Below, piece by piece: positions 1-9,697 of a DNA stretch of 64,000 nucleotides. Below the pieces are notes generated by a model. It searched no databases and was not told the DNA's origin. It worked only from the letters and a program-made list of their open reading frames with translations. Positions within the stretch are counted from its first letter, which is position 1. The number at the start of each line of letters is the position of its first letter. A program made the position numbers and the translations under genes. Source of the DNA: an uncultured Sulfitobacter sp. (lineage in GTDB: Bacteria; Pseudomonadota; Alphaproteobacteria; Rhodobacterales; Rhodobacteraceae); the NCBI GenBank assembly GCA_937138475.1, contig CAKZPD010000037.1, forward strand, positions 1 to 64,000. Direction: 5' to 3'.

Positions 1-398
<398 letters not shown>

Positions 399-504
399 CT
401 GAGGGCGCCCTTCGTGTTATGGGGCCCTGCCGGACCCTGACCTGATATGGCGCGGCGTTTATTGGGATTTGGGCGAAAAATCAAGCCCTAGCAGACCCGT
501 TTGA

Positions 505-1092
505 TCATTTGGATGCGAAGGCGGCCAAAGTGCGTCTGGGCGGTTCGAAATCGGCGCCCTTGAACCAGCCCTGCGAGGCGTTTTGCTGCACCAAGAACTG
601 TTCGATGGCCTTGGCCAGATTGGCGGCAAGGTTGTCCAATTGCACCTGCGCCGTCTGGGTCAACCCCGAGCCGACAACCGTCTCGGCCGAGAAGGTCTCA
701 AGCACCGTGAACACCTTGGGCTCTGCGTTCAGCTTGCCGCCCTTTTCATCGTCCCAGACCGTCAGTTGGGCCACCATCACCGACTTGGGCGAAAGCACAA
801 CGGGAATGCCGGGCTGGGCCAGCACATAGCCTTCGATGCTTAGCCCGAAATGATAGCTGCGGCTGCCTTCATAGCGGTCAAACCGCGCGGCGATGGCCGA
901 TTGCACCGCTTGGGTCAACTCATCGACCGGCACTTCGCGGCTGACCGGCCCTTTGACCACCTTCGGCGCGACGACAATATTATGGCCCAACGCAAAATCG
1001 CCCAGATCGACGGGCGGCGCGTCCAGATCGCGCGCACCTGTGCAGGCGCCAAGCCACGCCAGCGCGATAAACAAAGCCGCATATCTGAGCAT
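505..1092 (-). CDS. Predicted outer-membrane lipoprotein, uncharacterised
   Basis: About 195 residues. The N-terminus is a lipoprotein signal peptide: charged start, hydrophobic run, then lipobox LGAC with Cys17 as the lipidation site. The mature part has no motif I recognise; it is moderately acidic with a mixed alpha/beta look. The start at 1092 is chosen because AAAGGG lies nine bases upstream; the ATG at 1101 is in frame but sits directly against that ribosome site. It lies 106 nt upstream of tuf on the same strand and diverges from the P450 gene. Conserved lipoproteins of this size are common in Rhodobacterales, but the function is unknown. Confidence 0.75.
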   Translation of the reverse strand: MLRYAALFIALAWLGACTGARDLDAPPVDLGDFALGHNIVVAPKVVKGPVSREVPVDELTQAVQSAIAARFDRYEGSRSYHFGLSIEGYVLAQPGIPVVLSPKSVMVAQLTVWDDEKGGKLNAEPKVFTVLETFSAETVVGSGLTQTAQVQLDNLAANLAKAIEQFLVQQNASQGWFKGADFEPPRRTLAAFASK

Positions 1093-1201
1093 CTGCCACA
1101 TCCCTTTCTTGCCTTTTGTATGCCTATCCCAGCCCCCCAAAAGGTGCAATGTTTGGATATCCCCGCCTGGCGCCCTAAGATTGATCCAAGAAAGGGCCAG
1201 C

Positions 1202-2563
1202 ATGATGCGTGAATGCAAAACCGATTTGCCTGTTTTTGTGCCGCTGGTGCAGGAACCCTGGGGTGTGCTGAAAACACTGAACGTTGCGCGGCAAAATGTG
1301 CTTGGCATTATTCCCAAGATCGCCACGACACAGCCGATCGTATCCGGCAAGACCGGCAAGCGTTGGCATATGGTGATGGATCCGGCGGCGTTGCGCCATA
1401 TCCTGCTGGACCGTCTGGCGGATTACCCCAAGTCACAAGTGACCAAGAATTTGCTGCGCCCCGCGATTGGCGAGTCGCTCTTTATCGCCGAGGGGGCGCA
1501 TTGGCGCTGGCAACGGCGCGCGGCGGCACCGGCCTTTAGCCACCGGAACGTTGCCAATCTGGGGCCGATCATGACAACGGCCGCCGAACGGGCCATCGCC
1601 CGCATCGAAGCCGCCGCGCCAAGGGCGGTGAACATGCTGGATGAGATGGTCGCCACCACCTTTGACGTTATTTCGGATGTGACCTTTTCAAGCGGACAGC
1701 AATTTGATCGCGCGGCCGTACACCGTGCCATTGATCAATACATCGCCGAAGCAGGCAAGATTTCGCTGTTTGATATTCTGGGCCTGCCAGACTGGATGCC
1801 CCGGCCAGGGCGGGTGATGTCGGGGCAAGCGCTGCGCGAGATGAAGGCCATGGCCGACCGCGCCATCACCGCCCGCCCTGCCCCCAAGGCCGGCCAGGTT
1901 CCCGATCTTCTGGATCTGCTGCTGGCTGGGGAAGACCCGCAAACCAAACGCCGCATGAACACAGCCGAGCTGCGCGACAACCTGTTGACGTTTATCGTTG
2001 CCGGCCATGAAACCACCGCGCTGACGCTGGCCTGGGCGCTTTACCTTTGCGCCTTTGACCCGGCCATCCAGCGCCGCGCGCATCAGCAGGCCCGCGCCGT
2101 CCTGGGCAATCGCGCGGCGACGGTGGATGATTTGCCCCGTCTGCCGCTGATCCGGCAGATCATCGACGAAACGCTGCGACTGTATCCCCCGGCAGGGATC
2201 ATATCGCGCACCGCGTTGAAACAGGACCGGCTGTGTGGGCGGGATATCCGTCCCAAAGACACGATTATCGTGCCCATCTATGCCCTTGGGCGGCACCACC
2301 TTTTGTGGGACAAACCTGACGCCTTTGACCCAAGCCGCTTTGCCGATCCCAAAGCGATTGATCGCTATGCCTATCTGCCATTCGGGGACGGACCGCGCAT
2401 CTGCATCGGCGCCTCGTTCGCACTGCAAGAGGCGGTGATCATCCTGGCCAGCCTTCTGGCCCGGTTCGAATTCTCGGCCATCACGGGGAAAACCCCGAAA
2501 CCGGTCATGATCCTGACCCTGCGCCCCGAAGGGGGCGTATGGCTGACAGCCAAACCCCTGTAA
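1202..2563 (+). CDS. Cytochrome P450
   Basis: 453 residues, a normal bacterial class I P450 length. All family hallmarks are present: I-helix oxygen-activation motif AGHETT (267-272), K-helix ETLR (323-326), and heme-binding loop FGDGPRICIG with the thiolate ligand Cys401. It should be a soluble heme monooxygenase needing electrons from a ferredoxin/reductase pair; no such partner is encoded in this window. The start at 1202 (second ATG at 1205) follows AAAGGG. The much longer upstream open frame is antisense to the lipoprotein gene and was not used. The gene ends three bases before the convergent parC stop. The substrate cannot be told from the sequence. Confidence 0.93.
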   Translation: MMRECKTDLPVFVPLVQEPWGVLKTLNVARQNVLGIIPKIATTQPIVSGKTGKRWHMVMDPAALRHILLDRLADYPKSQVTKNLLRPAIGESLFIAEGAHWRWQRRAAAPAFSHRNVANLGPIMTTAAERAIARIEAAAPRAVNMLDEMVATTFDVISDVTFSSGQQFDRAAVHRAIDQYIAEAGKISLFDILGLPDWMPRPGRVMSGQALREMKAMADRAITARPAPKAGQVPDLLDLLLAGEDPQTKRRMNTAELRDNLLTFIVAGHETTALTLAWALYLCAFDPAIQRRAHQQARAVLGNRAATVDDLPRLPLIRQIIDETLRLYPPAGIISRTALKQDRLCGRDIRPKDTIIVPIYALGRHHLLWDKPDAFDPSRFADPKAIDRYAYLPFGDGPRICIGASFALQEAVIILASLLARFEFSAITGKTPKPVMILTLRPEGGVWLTAKPL

Positions 2564-2566
2564 GAG

Positions 2567-4873
2567 TTAGGTAAATTTGTTGTCACGCGGAAAGCCGCGC
2601 GGCGCCATCCGGCCCGCCCCGGCGCGCTTGCCCGTCCATTCGGTCAGATCGGCCTCGGTGCGGGTGCGCCCTGCGGGATCAAGCCAGCTAAGCCCCTGCG
2701 CGCTGTCAAAGGTGGTGGCATCCGACAATCCGCCATCTTTGTATTTTTGCAGCCGCACACCCTTGCCCCGGCCCATCTCGGGCAGCTCATCCAGCGCGAA
2801 AACCAATACTTTACGGTTCTCTCCGACAACGGCCACACGGTCCCCTTGCACCGGTTTACACACCAGCGCGCGCGCATCACCGCGCACGTTCAAGACCTGT
2901 TTGCCGCTGCGGGTCTGGGCCACAACATCATCTTCGGGCACCACAAAGCCATCCCCCGCAGTCGATGTCACCAACAGCTTGCGCCCCGGCGCATGGGTGA
3001 ACAGGGTCACGATTTCGGCCTCGTTCGGCAGATCGACAATCAGGCGCAGCGGTTCGCCCATGCCGCGCCCGCCCGGCAAATTCGCCGCCGGAATCGTGTA
3101 AAAGCGCCCGTTCGACCCGAACACCAACAGCCGGTCGGTGGTTTCAGCGTGGAAAATGAACCGCGGCCCATCCCCGTCCTTGAACTTCAGCTCGCGCGCG
3201 AGGTCGATATGACCGGTCATCGCCCGCACCCACCCCATCTGCGAACAAACGATGGTGATCGGCTCGCGGTCGATCATCGCCTCGATCGGCACGTCCTCGA
3301 CCTCGCCGGCTTCGGCAAAGCTGGTGCGGCGCTGTCCACCGGCGTAATCCTTGCCAAATTGCTTTTTCGTAGCGCGCAGCTGATCGGTGATCGTATCCCA
3401 CTGGGTCTGCGGATTTTCCAGCAAATCCTCGATCTGGGCGCGTTCTTCCATCAGGGCCGATTGCTCGCGCAGCAGCTCGATCTCTTCCAGTTTGCGCAAA
3501 GACCGCAGACGCATGTTCAAGATGGCCTCGGCCTGAACCTCGGTCAGGGATGGTTCGGCTGCCGGGGCCGGGCCGACGTAATCGGCCTCGCTTTGCGCGC
3601 GCGCATGATCCTTGCCCCAATCCTCGGCCATCAACGCCGCTTTTGGATCGGTATCATACCGAATGATATCAATGACCCGGTCCAGATTGAGAAAGGCGAT
3701 GATAAACCCTTCCAGTACCTCAAGACGGTGATCTATCTTTTCGAGCCGATGCGCCGAACGCCGCACCAAGACATCGCGGCGATGGTCCAGAAACGCCCGA
3801 AGCACCTCTTTCATCGAACAGACCTGCGGCGTCAGCCCGTCGATCAGCACGTTCATATTCAACGAAAACCGCACCTCAAGATCCGAGTTGCGGAACAACA
3901 TGCCCATCAACACGTCGGGGTCGACATTCTTGGACCGCGGTTCAATCACCATGCGAACATCATCGGCAGATTCGTCGCGAACATCGCCCAATATGGGCAC
4001 CTTCTTGGTCTGGATCAGCTCGGCGATTTTTTCGATCAGCTTGGATTTTTGCACCTGATAGGGAATTTCGGTGACAACGATCTGCCACTGCCCCCGGCCA
4101 AGGTCTTCGACCTGCCACCGGCACCGCAGGCGGAACGATCCACGTCCGGTGCGATAGGCGGCGGCGATGTTCTCGGCCGGTTCGACAATCACGCCACCTG
4201 TGGGGAAATCCGGCCCCGGCACAAAGTTCAGCAAGGTATCGTCGCGCGCATCAGGCGATTTGACCAAATGAATACAGGCGTCGCACAGCTCGGCGATGTT
4301 ATGGGGCGGGATGTTGGTGGCCATCCCCACCGCGATCCCGCTTGACCCATTGGCCAGCAGGTTGGGGAACTGCGCCGGCAGCACCACCGGCTCGGTCAGG
4401 GTGCCATCATAATTTTCGCGGAAATCAACGGCGTTTTCATTCAACCCTTCAAGCATCGCCTCGGCGACGGCGGTCATCCGGGCCTCGGTATAGCGCGAGG
4501 CGGCAGGATTATCGCCATCAATATTGCCAAAGTTGCCCTGGCCATCCACCAGCGGATAACGAACGTTGAAATCCTGTGCCAGACGCGCCATCGCGTCATA
4601 GATCGCCGCATCGCCATGCGGGTGATAGTTGCCCATCACATCGCCGGAAATCTTTGCCGATTTGCGAAACCCCCCGTTCGAGGACAGGCGCAATTCACGC
4701 ATGGCAAACAAAATTCGCCGGTGCACAGGCTTAAGCCCATCGCGCGCATCCGGCAGGGCCCGGTTCATGATCGTCGACAACGCATAGGTCAAATAGCGTT
4801 CGCCCAGCGCACGGCGCAGCGGTTCGGACAATTCGGATTGCATCATGGGGGGGCTATCAACTGGATCGGACAT
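2567..4873 (-). CDS. parC: DNA topoisomerase IV subunit A
   Basis: 768 residues. The N-terminal breakage-reunion domain has [19 protein letters not shown] (around 70-88) and AASRYTE with catalytic Tyr128. The C-terminal part is a beta-pinwheel-like domain without the GyrA box QRRGGKG, which favours ParC over GyrA. ParC with ParE decatenates daughter chromosomes. Alignment by eye to E. coli ParC puts Ala89 at the Ser80 position and Asp93 at Glu84, the quinolone-contact residues. The ATG at 4873 is chosen over a GTG at 4918 because family members begin about ten residues before the conserved core; no strong ribosome site supports either. It is divergent from the SDR gene. Confidence 0.93.
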   Translation of the reverse strand: MSDPVDSPPMMQSELSEPLRRALGERYLTYALSTIMNRALPDARDGLKPVHRRILFAMRELRLSSNGGFRKSAKISGDVMGNYHPHGDAAIYDAMARLAQDFNVRYPLVDGQGNFGNIDGDNPAASRYTEARMTAVAEAMLEGLNENAVDFRENYDGTLTEPVVLPAQFPNLLANGSSGIAVGMATNIPPHNIAELCDACIHLVKSPDARDDTLLNFVPGPDFPTGGVIVEPAENIAAAYRTGRGSFRLRCRWQVEDLGRGQWQIVVTEIPYQVQKSKLIEKIAELIQTKKVPILGDVRDESADDVRMVIEPRSKNVDPDVLMGMLFRNSDLEVRFSLNMNVLIDGLTPQVCSMKEVLRAFLDHRRDVLVRRSAHRLEKIDHRLEVLEGFIIAFLNLDRVIDIIRYDTDPKAALMAEDWGKDHARAQSEADYVGPAPAAEPSLTEVQAEAILNMRLRSLRKLEEIELLREQSALMEERAQIEDLLENPQTQWDTITDQLRATKKQFGKDYAGGQRRTSFAEAGEVEDVPIEAMIDREPITIVCSQMGWVRAMTGHIDLARELKFKDGDGPRFIFHAETTDRLLVFGSNGRFYTIPAANLPGGRGMGEPLRLIVDLPNEAEIVTLFTHAPGRKLLVTSTAGDGFVVPEDDVVAQTRSGKQVLNVRGDARALVCKPVQGDRVAVVGENRKVLVFALDELPEMGRGKGVRLQKYKDGGLSDATTFDSAQGLSWLDPAGRTRTEADLTEWTGKRAGAGRMAPRGFPRDNKFT

Positions 4874-5017
4874 GGCCAGTTGATAACGGGCGGCGGCCCC
4901 GCGAACAAGGGCCCGCACCGCAGCCGCACCGGGAAATATTCATAAATACCCTGGCGCAAGCGCTTGCCGCCGCGCCAATCCGGGCTAGGGTTGCCGCGAC
5001 ACTTGCAAGGGGGCCAT

Positions 5018-5842
5018 ATGGCACGCACCATTTTGATTACCGGCTGTTCGTCCGGCATTGGTCTTGACGCGGCCCAAGGCCTGCGCAAGCGCGGCTGGCG
5101 CGTCTTTGCCGCCTGCCGCCAGCAAAGCGACTGTGACCGGCTGCGCGCCATGGGGTTTGACAGCCCCCGCATCGACTATACCGATACGCAAAGCATCACC
5201 GACGGGCTGCAAAGCGTGCTGGCGCAAACCGGCGGGCGGCTGGATGCGCTGTTCAACAATGGCGCCCACGCCACCCCCGGCGCCGTCGAAGACCTGCCCA
5301 CCGACGCGCTGCGCGGCATTTTCGAAAGCAACGTTTTTGGCTGGCACGAGCTGATCCGCCAGGTCATCCCGGTAATGCGGGCCCAAGGTCACGGGCATAT
5401 CGTGCAATGTTCATCGGTGCTGGGCTTTGTGGCAATGCCGTGGCGCGGGGCGTATGTCGCCACGAAATACGCCATCGAAGGGCTGACAGACACGCTGCGC
5501 CTTGAAATGCGTGACACGCCCATTCGCGTGGTGCTGATCGAACCGGGGCCTGTCACATCCAAAATCCGGGTGAACTCGATCCCGCATTTTGAACGCTGGA
5601 TCGACTGGCGGGCCTCGCCCCGGCGGGCGCAATACGAAAGCAGCCTGCTGACGCGGCTGTATCACAGCAGCGGCCCCGACCGGTTCGAACTGCCGCCCGG
5701 TGCCGTGACCGAAAAACTGGCCCGTGCGCTGGACACGCAGACCCCAAAGGCCCGGTATTACGTCACCACACCCACCTATCTGATGGGCGCACTGCGGCGC
5801 CTGCTGCCGGGGCGGGCGTTGGATTGGCTGCTTAGTCGCTGA
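5018..5842 (+). CDS. Short-chain dehydrogenase/reductase family oxidoreductase
   Basis: 274 residues of a classical SDR. The nucleotide-binding motif TGCSSGIG is at 8-15 and an NNGA variant of NNAG at 80-83. The catalytic triad is Ser133, Tyr146 and Lys150 (YVATK). An NAD(P)H-dependent alcohol/ketone interconversion is expected; the substrate is unknown. CAAGGGGGCC just before the ATG at 5018 supports that start. A family of similar proteins with an extended C-terminus resembles retinol-dehydrogenase-like SDRs. The 158 nt after the stop contain only weak stem-loops (for example AAAAGCG-GTT-CGCTTTT at 5936-5952). Confidence 0.9.
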   Translation: MARTILITGCSSGIGLDAAQGLRKRGWRVFAACRQQSDCDRLRAMGFDSPRIDYTDTQSITDGLQSVLAQTGGRLDALFNNGAHATPGAVEDLPTDALRGIFESNVFGWHELIRQVIPVMRAQGHGHIVQCSSVLGFVAMPWRGAYVATKYAIEGLTDTLRLEMRDTPIRVVLIEPGPVTSKIRVNSIPHFERWIDWRASPRRAQYESSLLTRLYHSSGPDRFELPPGAVTEKLARALDTQTPKARYYVTTPTYLMGALRRLLPGRALDWLLSR

Positions 5843-6000
5843 CAAGGTGCAAGCGGGGTGCAGACGGGGCGCGACCCCCAGGGGGATCGGCCACTCGCCC
5901 TGCCCGCGCCGTGATCCCCTTTGCCCATGCGGCGAAAAAGCGGTTCGCTTTTGCTGCGCGGGCGGCTACATCAGGGCCAAGCTAGAAAAGGATGCCCGAC

Positions 6001-6195
6001 ATGGCTGACCCGTTTTTGACATTGATAATCCTGGCCTGCGTTGGTGTTGCCATCATCTTGGTGCTTGGCCTTGGCGGCTTTGCCGGTGGCGGCGCGTTCA
6101 ACAAAAAACACGCCAACAAACTGATGCGCTATCGGATCGCCGCGCAATTCGTGGCGGTCTTGATGATCCTCGCCTATGTCTATTTCCGCAAGTAA
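6001..6195 (+). CDS. Small HIG1-like twin transmembrane protein
   Basis: 64 residues with two membrane helices (about 6-28 and 45-62) joined by a basic loop. NKLMRYRIAAQF after the loop resembles the HIG1/RCF1 family motif, small proteins linked to respiratory complexes in mitochondria and alphaproteobacteria. The ATG at 6001 is nine bases after AAAAGG; an in-frame ATG at 5992 touches that ribosome site and is less likely. It lies 23 bp upstream of the adenosyltransferase gene and ahead of etfBA, an arrangement I recall from other Rhodobacterales. A role in respiratory complex assembly is inference. Confidence 0.8.
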   Translation: MADPFLTLIILACVGVAIILVLGLGGFAGGGAFNKKHANKLMRYRIAAQFVAVLMILAYVYFRK

Positions 6196-6218
6196 CCCGC
6201 AAAAGGAAGGCCCGCCGC

Positions 6219-6791
6219 ATGGTTGTCTTGAATAAAATCTATACCCGCACCGGCGACGCCGGCGAAACCGCCCTGGGCAATGGCGCGCGGGTGGCCAAAC
6301 ATGATGCCCGCGTCAATGCCTATGGCACCTCGGACGAGCTGAACTGCTTTGTCGGGGTCGCCCGTTTGCATGCCCAGGGCGACATGGACGCAGCCCTAAG
6401 CCGCATCCAGAACGATCTGTTCGATCTGGGCGCCGATCTGTGCCGCCCCGACATGCAGCAAGACGCCACCGCCGACTATCCGCCGCTGCGTGTCATCGCC
6501 GCGCAGGTTGACCGGCTTGAGGGCGAAATCGACGCGATGAACAAAAACCTTGAGGCCCTGCGCAGCTTTATCCTGCCCGGCGGCAGCCCCCTTGCCGCGC
6601 ATCTGCATGTGTGTCGAACCGTCGCACGCCGCGCGGAACGTCTGTGTGTCGAATTGGCCCAATCCGAGCCGATCAACCCAGTGGCGGTCAAATACCTCAA
6701 CCGGCTAAGTGATTGGTTTTTCGTCGCCGCGCGCATGGCCAATGATGGCGGCAAAGATGACGTTCTGTGGGTGCCCGGCGCCAACCGCTGA
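6219..6791 (+). CDS. Cob(I)yrinic acid a,c-diamide adenosyltransferase, PduO type
   Basis: 190 residues. Near the N-terminus is KIYTRTGDAGETAL, the ATP-binding signature of PduO-type ATP:cob(I)alamin adenosyltransferases, and later the conserved CRTVARRAERL helix. The enzyme moves the adenosyl group of ATP to reduced cobalamin, making coenzyme B12, which methylmalonyl-CoA and ethylmalonyl-CoA mutases need. AAAAGGAAGG supports the start. It follows the HIG1-like gene by 23 bp and precedes etfB by 166 bp, so it is probably a separate unit from etfBA. Two further cobalamin genes lie at 40.8-42.6 kb. Confidence 0.93.
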   Translation: MVVLNKIYTRTGDAGETALGNGARVAKHDARVNAYGTSDELNCFVGVARLHAQGDMDAALSRIQNDLFDLGADLCRPDMQQDATADYPPLRVIAAQVDRLEGEIDAMNKNLEALRSFILPGGSPLAAHLHVCRTVARRAERLCVELAQSEPINPVAVKYLNRLSDWFFVAARMANDGGKDDVLWVPGANR

Positions 6792-6957
6792 TCGGCCATT
6801 CCGGCCGGTTCGGCGCGAAATAGGCCATAACGCGGCGTCCAATGACCACCAAATGACGATTTTGCACTGTTTCCCCGCGAGTCGCTTCGTTAAACCTCTG
6901 CTCAGACTATGACTGGCTCGTCGCATGACTGAGTCGCAACCAAGGAGAGAGACGCCA

Positions 6958-7716
6958 ATGAAGGTTCTGGTACCTGTCAAACGCGTGATCGACTATAACG
7001 TGAAAGTGCGCGTCAAAGCGGACGGAACGGGCGTTGATCTTGCCAATGTGAAAATGTCGATGAACCCCTTCGACGAGATTTCTGTCGAACAGGCCATCCG
7101 CCTGAAAGAAGCCGGTCAGGCAGACGAAGTCGTGGTGGTTTCAGTTGGCGTCAAGCAGGCGCAGGAAACCCTGCGCACGGCCCTGGCCATGGGTGCAGAC
7201 CGGGCGATTTTGGTCGTGGCTGCCGAAGACGTTCACACCGACATCGAACCTTTGGCCGTTGCCAAGATCCTCAAGGCTATCGTTGACGAAGAAAAGCCCG
7301 GCCTGGTGCTGTGCGGCAAGCAAGCGATTGACAACGATATGAACGCCACCGGCCAGATGCTGGCCGCGCTGATGGGTTGGAGCCAGGGCACCTTTGCCTC
7401 GGAGGTCACCATCGAAGGCGACAAGGCCGTTGTCACCCGCGAAGTCGACGGCGGCTTGCAGACCATCAAGGTCGCCATGCCCAGCGTGATCACCGTTGAT
7501 CTGCGCCTGAACGAGCCACGCTATGCGTCGCTGCCCAACATCATGAAGGCCAAGAAAAAGCCTTTGGATGAAAAGACTGCCGCCGATTACGGCGTCGATG
7601 TCGCGCCCCGGCTTGAGATCGTAAAAACAGTTGAGCCCGCAGCCCGCGCTGCCGGTATCAAGGTCGGCTCGGTGGACGAGCTGGTGGCAAAACTTAAAGA
7701 AGCGGGGACTGTATAA
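6958..7716 (+). CDS. etfB: Electron transfer flavoprotein beta subunit
   Basis: 252 residues, standard for EtfB. The start [14 protein letters not shown] and the later [13 protein letters not shown] segment are typical of the AMP-binding subunit. With EtfA it takes electrons from acyl-CoA dehydrogenases, such as the Mcd encoded at 19.6 kb, and passes them to ETF:ubiquinone oxidoreductase. A strong AAGGAGAG precedes the ATG at 6958. etfA starts at the base after the stop codon, indicating one transcript and translational coupling. Confidence 0.97.
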   Translation: MKVLVPVKRVIDYNVKVRVKADGTGVDLANVKMSMNPFDEISVEQAIRLKEAGQADEVVVVSVGVKQAQETLRTALAMGADRAILVVAAEDVHTDIEPLAVAKILKAIVDEEKPGLVLCGKQAIDNDMNATGQMLAALMGWSQGTFASEVTIEGDKAVVTREVDGGLQTIKVAMPSVITVDLRLNEPRYASLPNIMKAKKKPLDEKTAADYGVDVAPRLEIVKTVEPAARAAGIKVGSVDELVAKLKEAGTV

Positions 7717-8643
7717 ATGGCTGTACTTCTTCTTGCAGAGGTCACGGATGGTGAATTGGCGATGGACGCAACGGCCAAGGCCGTGACCGCCGCCCAGGCC
7801 CTTGGTGACGTGACTGTATTGTGCACAGGCGCAAGCTGCGCAGATGCGGCGGCCCAGGCGGCAACCATTTCAGGCGTGGCCAAAGTGCTGTGCGCCGAAG
7901 ATGCGCTTTATGGCAAACGTCTGGCAGAGCCAGTGGCCGATCTGTTGGTATCGCTGTCTGGCGATTACGAACATATCGTTGCCCCGGCCACCACAGACGC
8001 CAAAAACATCATGCCCCGTGTCGCGGCGCTTTTGGATGTGATGGTGATTTCAGACGTGACGGCCGTGGTTGATGGCGCCACCTTTGAACGCCCGATCTAT
8101 GCCGGCAATGCGATGCAGACGGTGAAATCCGGCGATGCCAAGAAGGTTGTGACCTTCCGTGGATCAACTTTCGACGCCGCCGCCACAGGCGGTTCGGCAT
8201 CGGTTGAAACAATCGCAGCGGCCGCAAACCCTGGCCTGTCTGAATGGGTCGAAGACAAGGTCGCCGCCTCGGACCGCCCCGAGCTGACATCGGCAGGTGT
8301 GGTTGTATCGGGTGGCCGCGGCGTCGGTTCCGAAGAGGACTTTGCCCTGATCGAGAAACTGGCCGACAAGCTGGGTGCCGCGGTTGGCGCCTCGCGGGCG
8401 GCGGTTGATTCAGGCTATGCCCCCAACGATTGGCAAGTGGGTCAGACCGGCAAGGTTGTCGCCCCCGAGCTGTATGTCGCGGTCGGTATTTCAGGTGCCA
8501 TTCAGCACCTCGCCGGGATGAAAGACAGCAAGGTGATCGTTGCGATCAACAAAGACGAAGAGGCCCCGATTTTCCAGGTTGCCGATTACGGTCTGGTTGC
8601 CGATCTCTTTACCGCTGTGCCAGAGCTGATCGAAAAGCTGTAA
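7717..8643 (+). CDS. etfA: Electron transfer flavoprotein alpha subunit
   Basis: 308 residues. The C-terminal FAD-binding domain is clear: SGGRGVGSEEDF, then GASRAAVDSGYAP, GQTGKVVAPELY and GISGAIQHLAGM. It forms the FAD-carrying half of the ETF heterodimer. It directly abuts etfB and is followed after 24 bp by a strong intrinsic terminator, so the pair forms the end of a transcription unit. Confidence 0.97.
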   Translation: MAVLLLAEVTDGELAMDATAKAVTAAQALGDVTVLCTGASCADAAAQAATISGVAKVLCAEDALYGKRLAEPVADLLVSLSGDYEHIVAPATTDAKNIMPRVAALLDVMVISDVTAVVDGATFERPIYAGNAMQTVKSGDAKKVVTFRGSTFDAAATGGSASVETIAAAANPGLSEWVEDKVAASDRPELTSAGVVVSGGRGVGSEEDFALIEKLADKLGAAVGASRAAVDSGYAPNDWQVGQTGKVVAPELYVAVGISGAIQHLAGMKDSKVIVAINKDEEAPIFQVADYGLVADLFTAVPELIEKL

Positions 8644-8667
8644 ACCGGTCACATCCGGCAGAAAAAG

Positions 8668-8702
8668 ACGCCCGTATCCTTGCATGGATGCGGGCGTTTT
8701 TT
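8668..8702 (+). terminator. Intrinsic terminator of etfBA
   Basis: A 12-bp stem (8668-8679 pairing with 8686-8697, one G-T wobble) closes the loop TTGCAT and is followed by six T residues. It stands between etfA and the convergent DUF6473 gene. Confidence 0.93.
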
Positions 8703-8724
8703 ATGCGCGTTTTTGCGCGACCCC

Positions 8725-9555
8725 TTAGACCATGCGCGTCAGCACCTGGGACAGCTCTGCCGCGACCGCGCCATGGGCCGCCGGGCCGGGCAATTGCGCC
8801 GCCGCCGCCTGTTCCAGCGGCGCAAACTGCATCCCATCGGTGCCAAGGTCTTGATCTGGGGTTGCGACCTCGACCACTTGGGTGACATGGCTGCGCAACG
8901 TCTCCAGCATCGGGCGGGTGATGAACAGCGGCTCGCGGCCCTGGGCGGGGTCTTGGCCGGGCGGCACATCCTGCGGCACATCATCGGGTGCGAACCACAA
9001 CAATACGGTCTTGCCTTGGATCTTGTCGATCATGCTGCGCATCCGCGCGACCCATGCCGCCTGTAATTCGCCCTGAACGGCGGCAAAGCGTTCCGGCGAT
9101 ACCGCGTAAAGCCGGCTGAGCATGTGGCGCGTGAAATGAAACTCAGAAAAATCCACGTCGCGATAGATTGTGGTCAAAAGGTCCGACGCGGCGACAAACC
9201 GGTCATTGCGTCTGGGATGCACCGAATAAAGCCGGTTGGACAGGTTCTGCGCCCCCATAACCTGCACCACAGTGGCCAAGGCCCCCGCCCCGGCCGCCAT
9301 GGCGTATTCGTCCCGCACAAAGGCATCAACCCCGGCATTGGGAATGCCGAAATTCACGCAATTGACGCCAATGCGGCTTTCCACCAGGGCCGGAAACGGC
9401 GATTTGATGAATTTACCGTAAGTTTCAGTGCCCCCGTAAAAGGCCACGAACGGCGCATCCAGCCGGCGCTTTGGCCCCCGAAACAGCAGTTTTGATTTGC
9501 CATAACGGCATTGAAAATAGTCGAGGCCCCCCGGCCCCTTTGCATCATAGGTCAT
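8725..9555 (-). CDS. DUF6473 family protein
   Basis: 276 residues of a family I know only from Rhodobacterales-type genomes, without assigned function. It begins MTYDAKGPGGLDYFQCRYG and has a GGTETYGKF segment and an alpha/beta pattern reminiscent of SGNH-hydrolase-like or sulfotransferase-like proteins, but no catalytic motif I can defend. The ATG at 9555 follows AGGTGGGTAGG; an in-frame ATG at 9600 would add 15 basic residues. No signal peptide is visible, so it is probably cytoplasmic. It converges on etfBA and diverges from hbd. Confidence 0.75.
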   Translation of the reverse strand: MTYDAKGPGGLDYFQCRYGKSKLLFRGPKRRLDAPFVAFYGGTETYGKFIKSPFPALVESRIGVNCVNFGIPNAGVDAFVRDEYAMAAGAGALATVVQVMGAQNLSNRLYSVHPRRNDRFVAASDLLTTIYRDVDFSEFHFTRHMLSRLYAVSPERFAAVQGELQAAWVARMRSMIDKIQGKTVLLWFAPDDVPQDVPPGQDPAQGREPLFITRPMLETLRSHVTQVVEVATPDQDLGTDGMQFAPLEQAAAAQLPGPAAHGAVAAELSQVLTRMV

Positions 9556-9697
9556 CCTACCCACCTTTTTTCTCACCCGAGGGCAGAATGGCCGATCCAT
9601 CCTTAGATTTGATTAATGCGGGCCGCGAAGGGCATTGCCGGCTTGCGGCCACCCGGCCTGTCCCCGTAATGTGCAGCCAAGCAGTGAAAGGCCGGTC

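Noticed and set aside
410..421. 12-mer CTTCGTGTTATG shared by the tuf leader region and the ffh leader (54682)
   Set aside because: A single 12-base match in 64 kb can be chance; the orientation relative to the genes differs and the flanks do not match.
2747..4345. 532-codon open frame opposite parC
   Set aside because: Shadow of topoisomerase IV coding sequence; composition unlike a real protein.
5936..5952. AAAAGCG-GTT-CGCTTTT hairpin after the SDR gene as a terminator
   Set aside because: Stem short and no T-run of useful length after it; it may just be chance structure.
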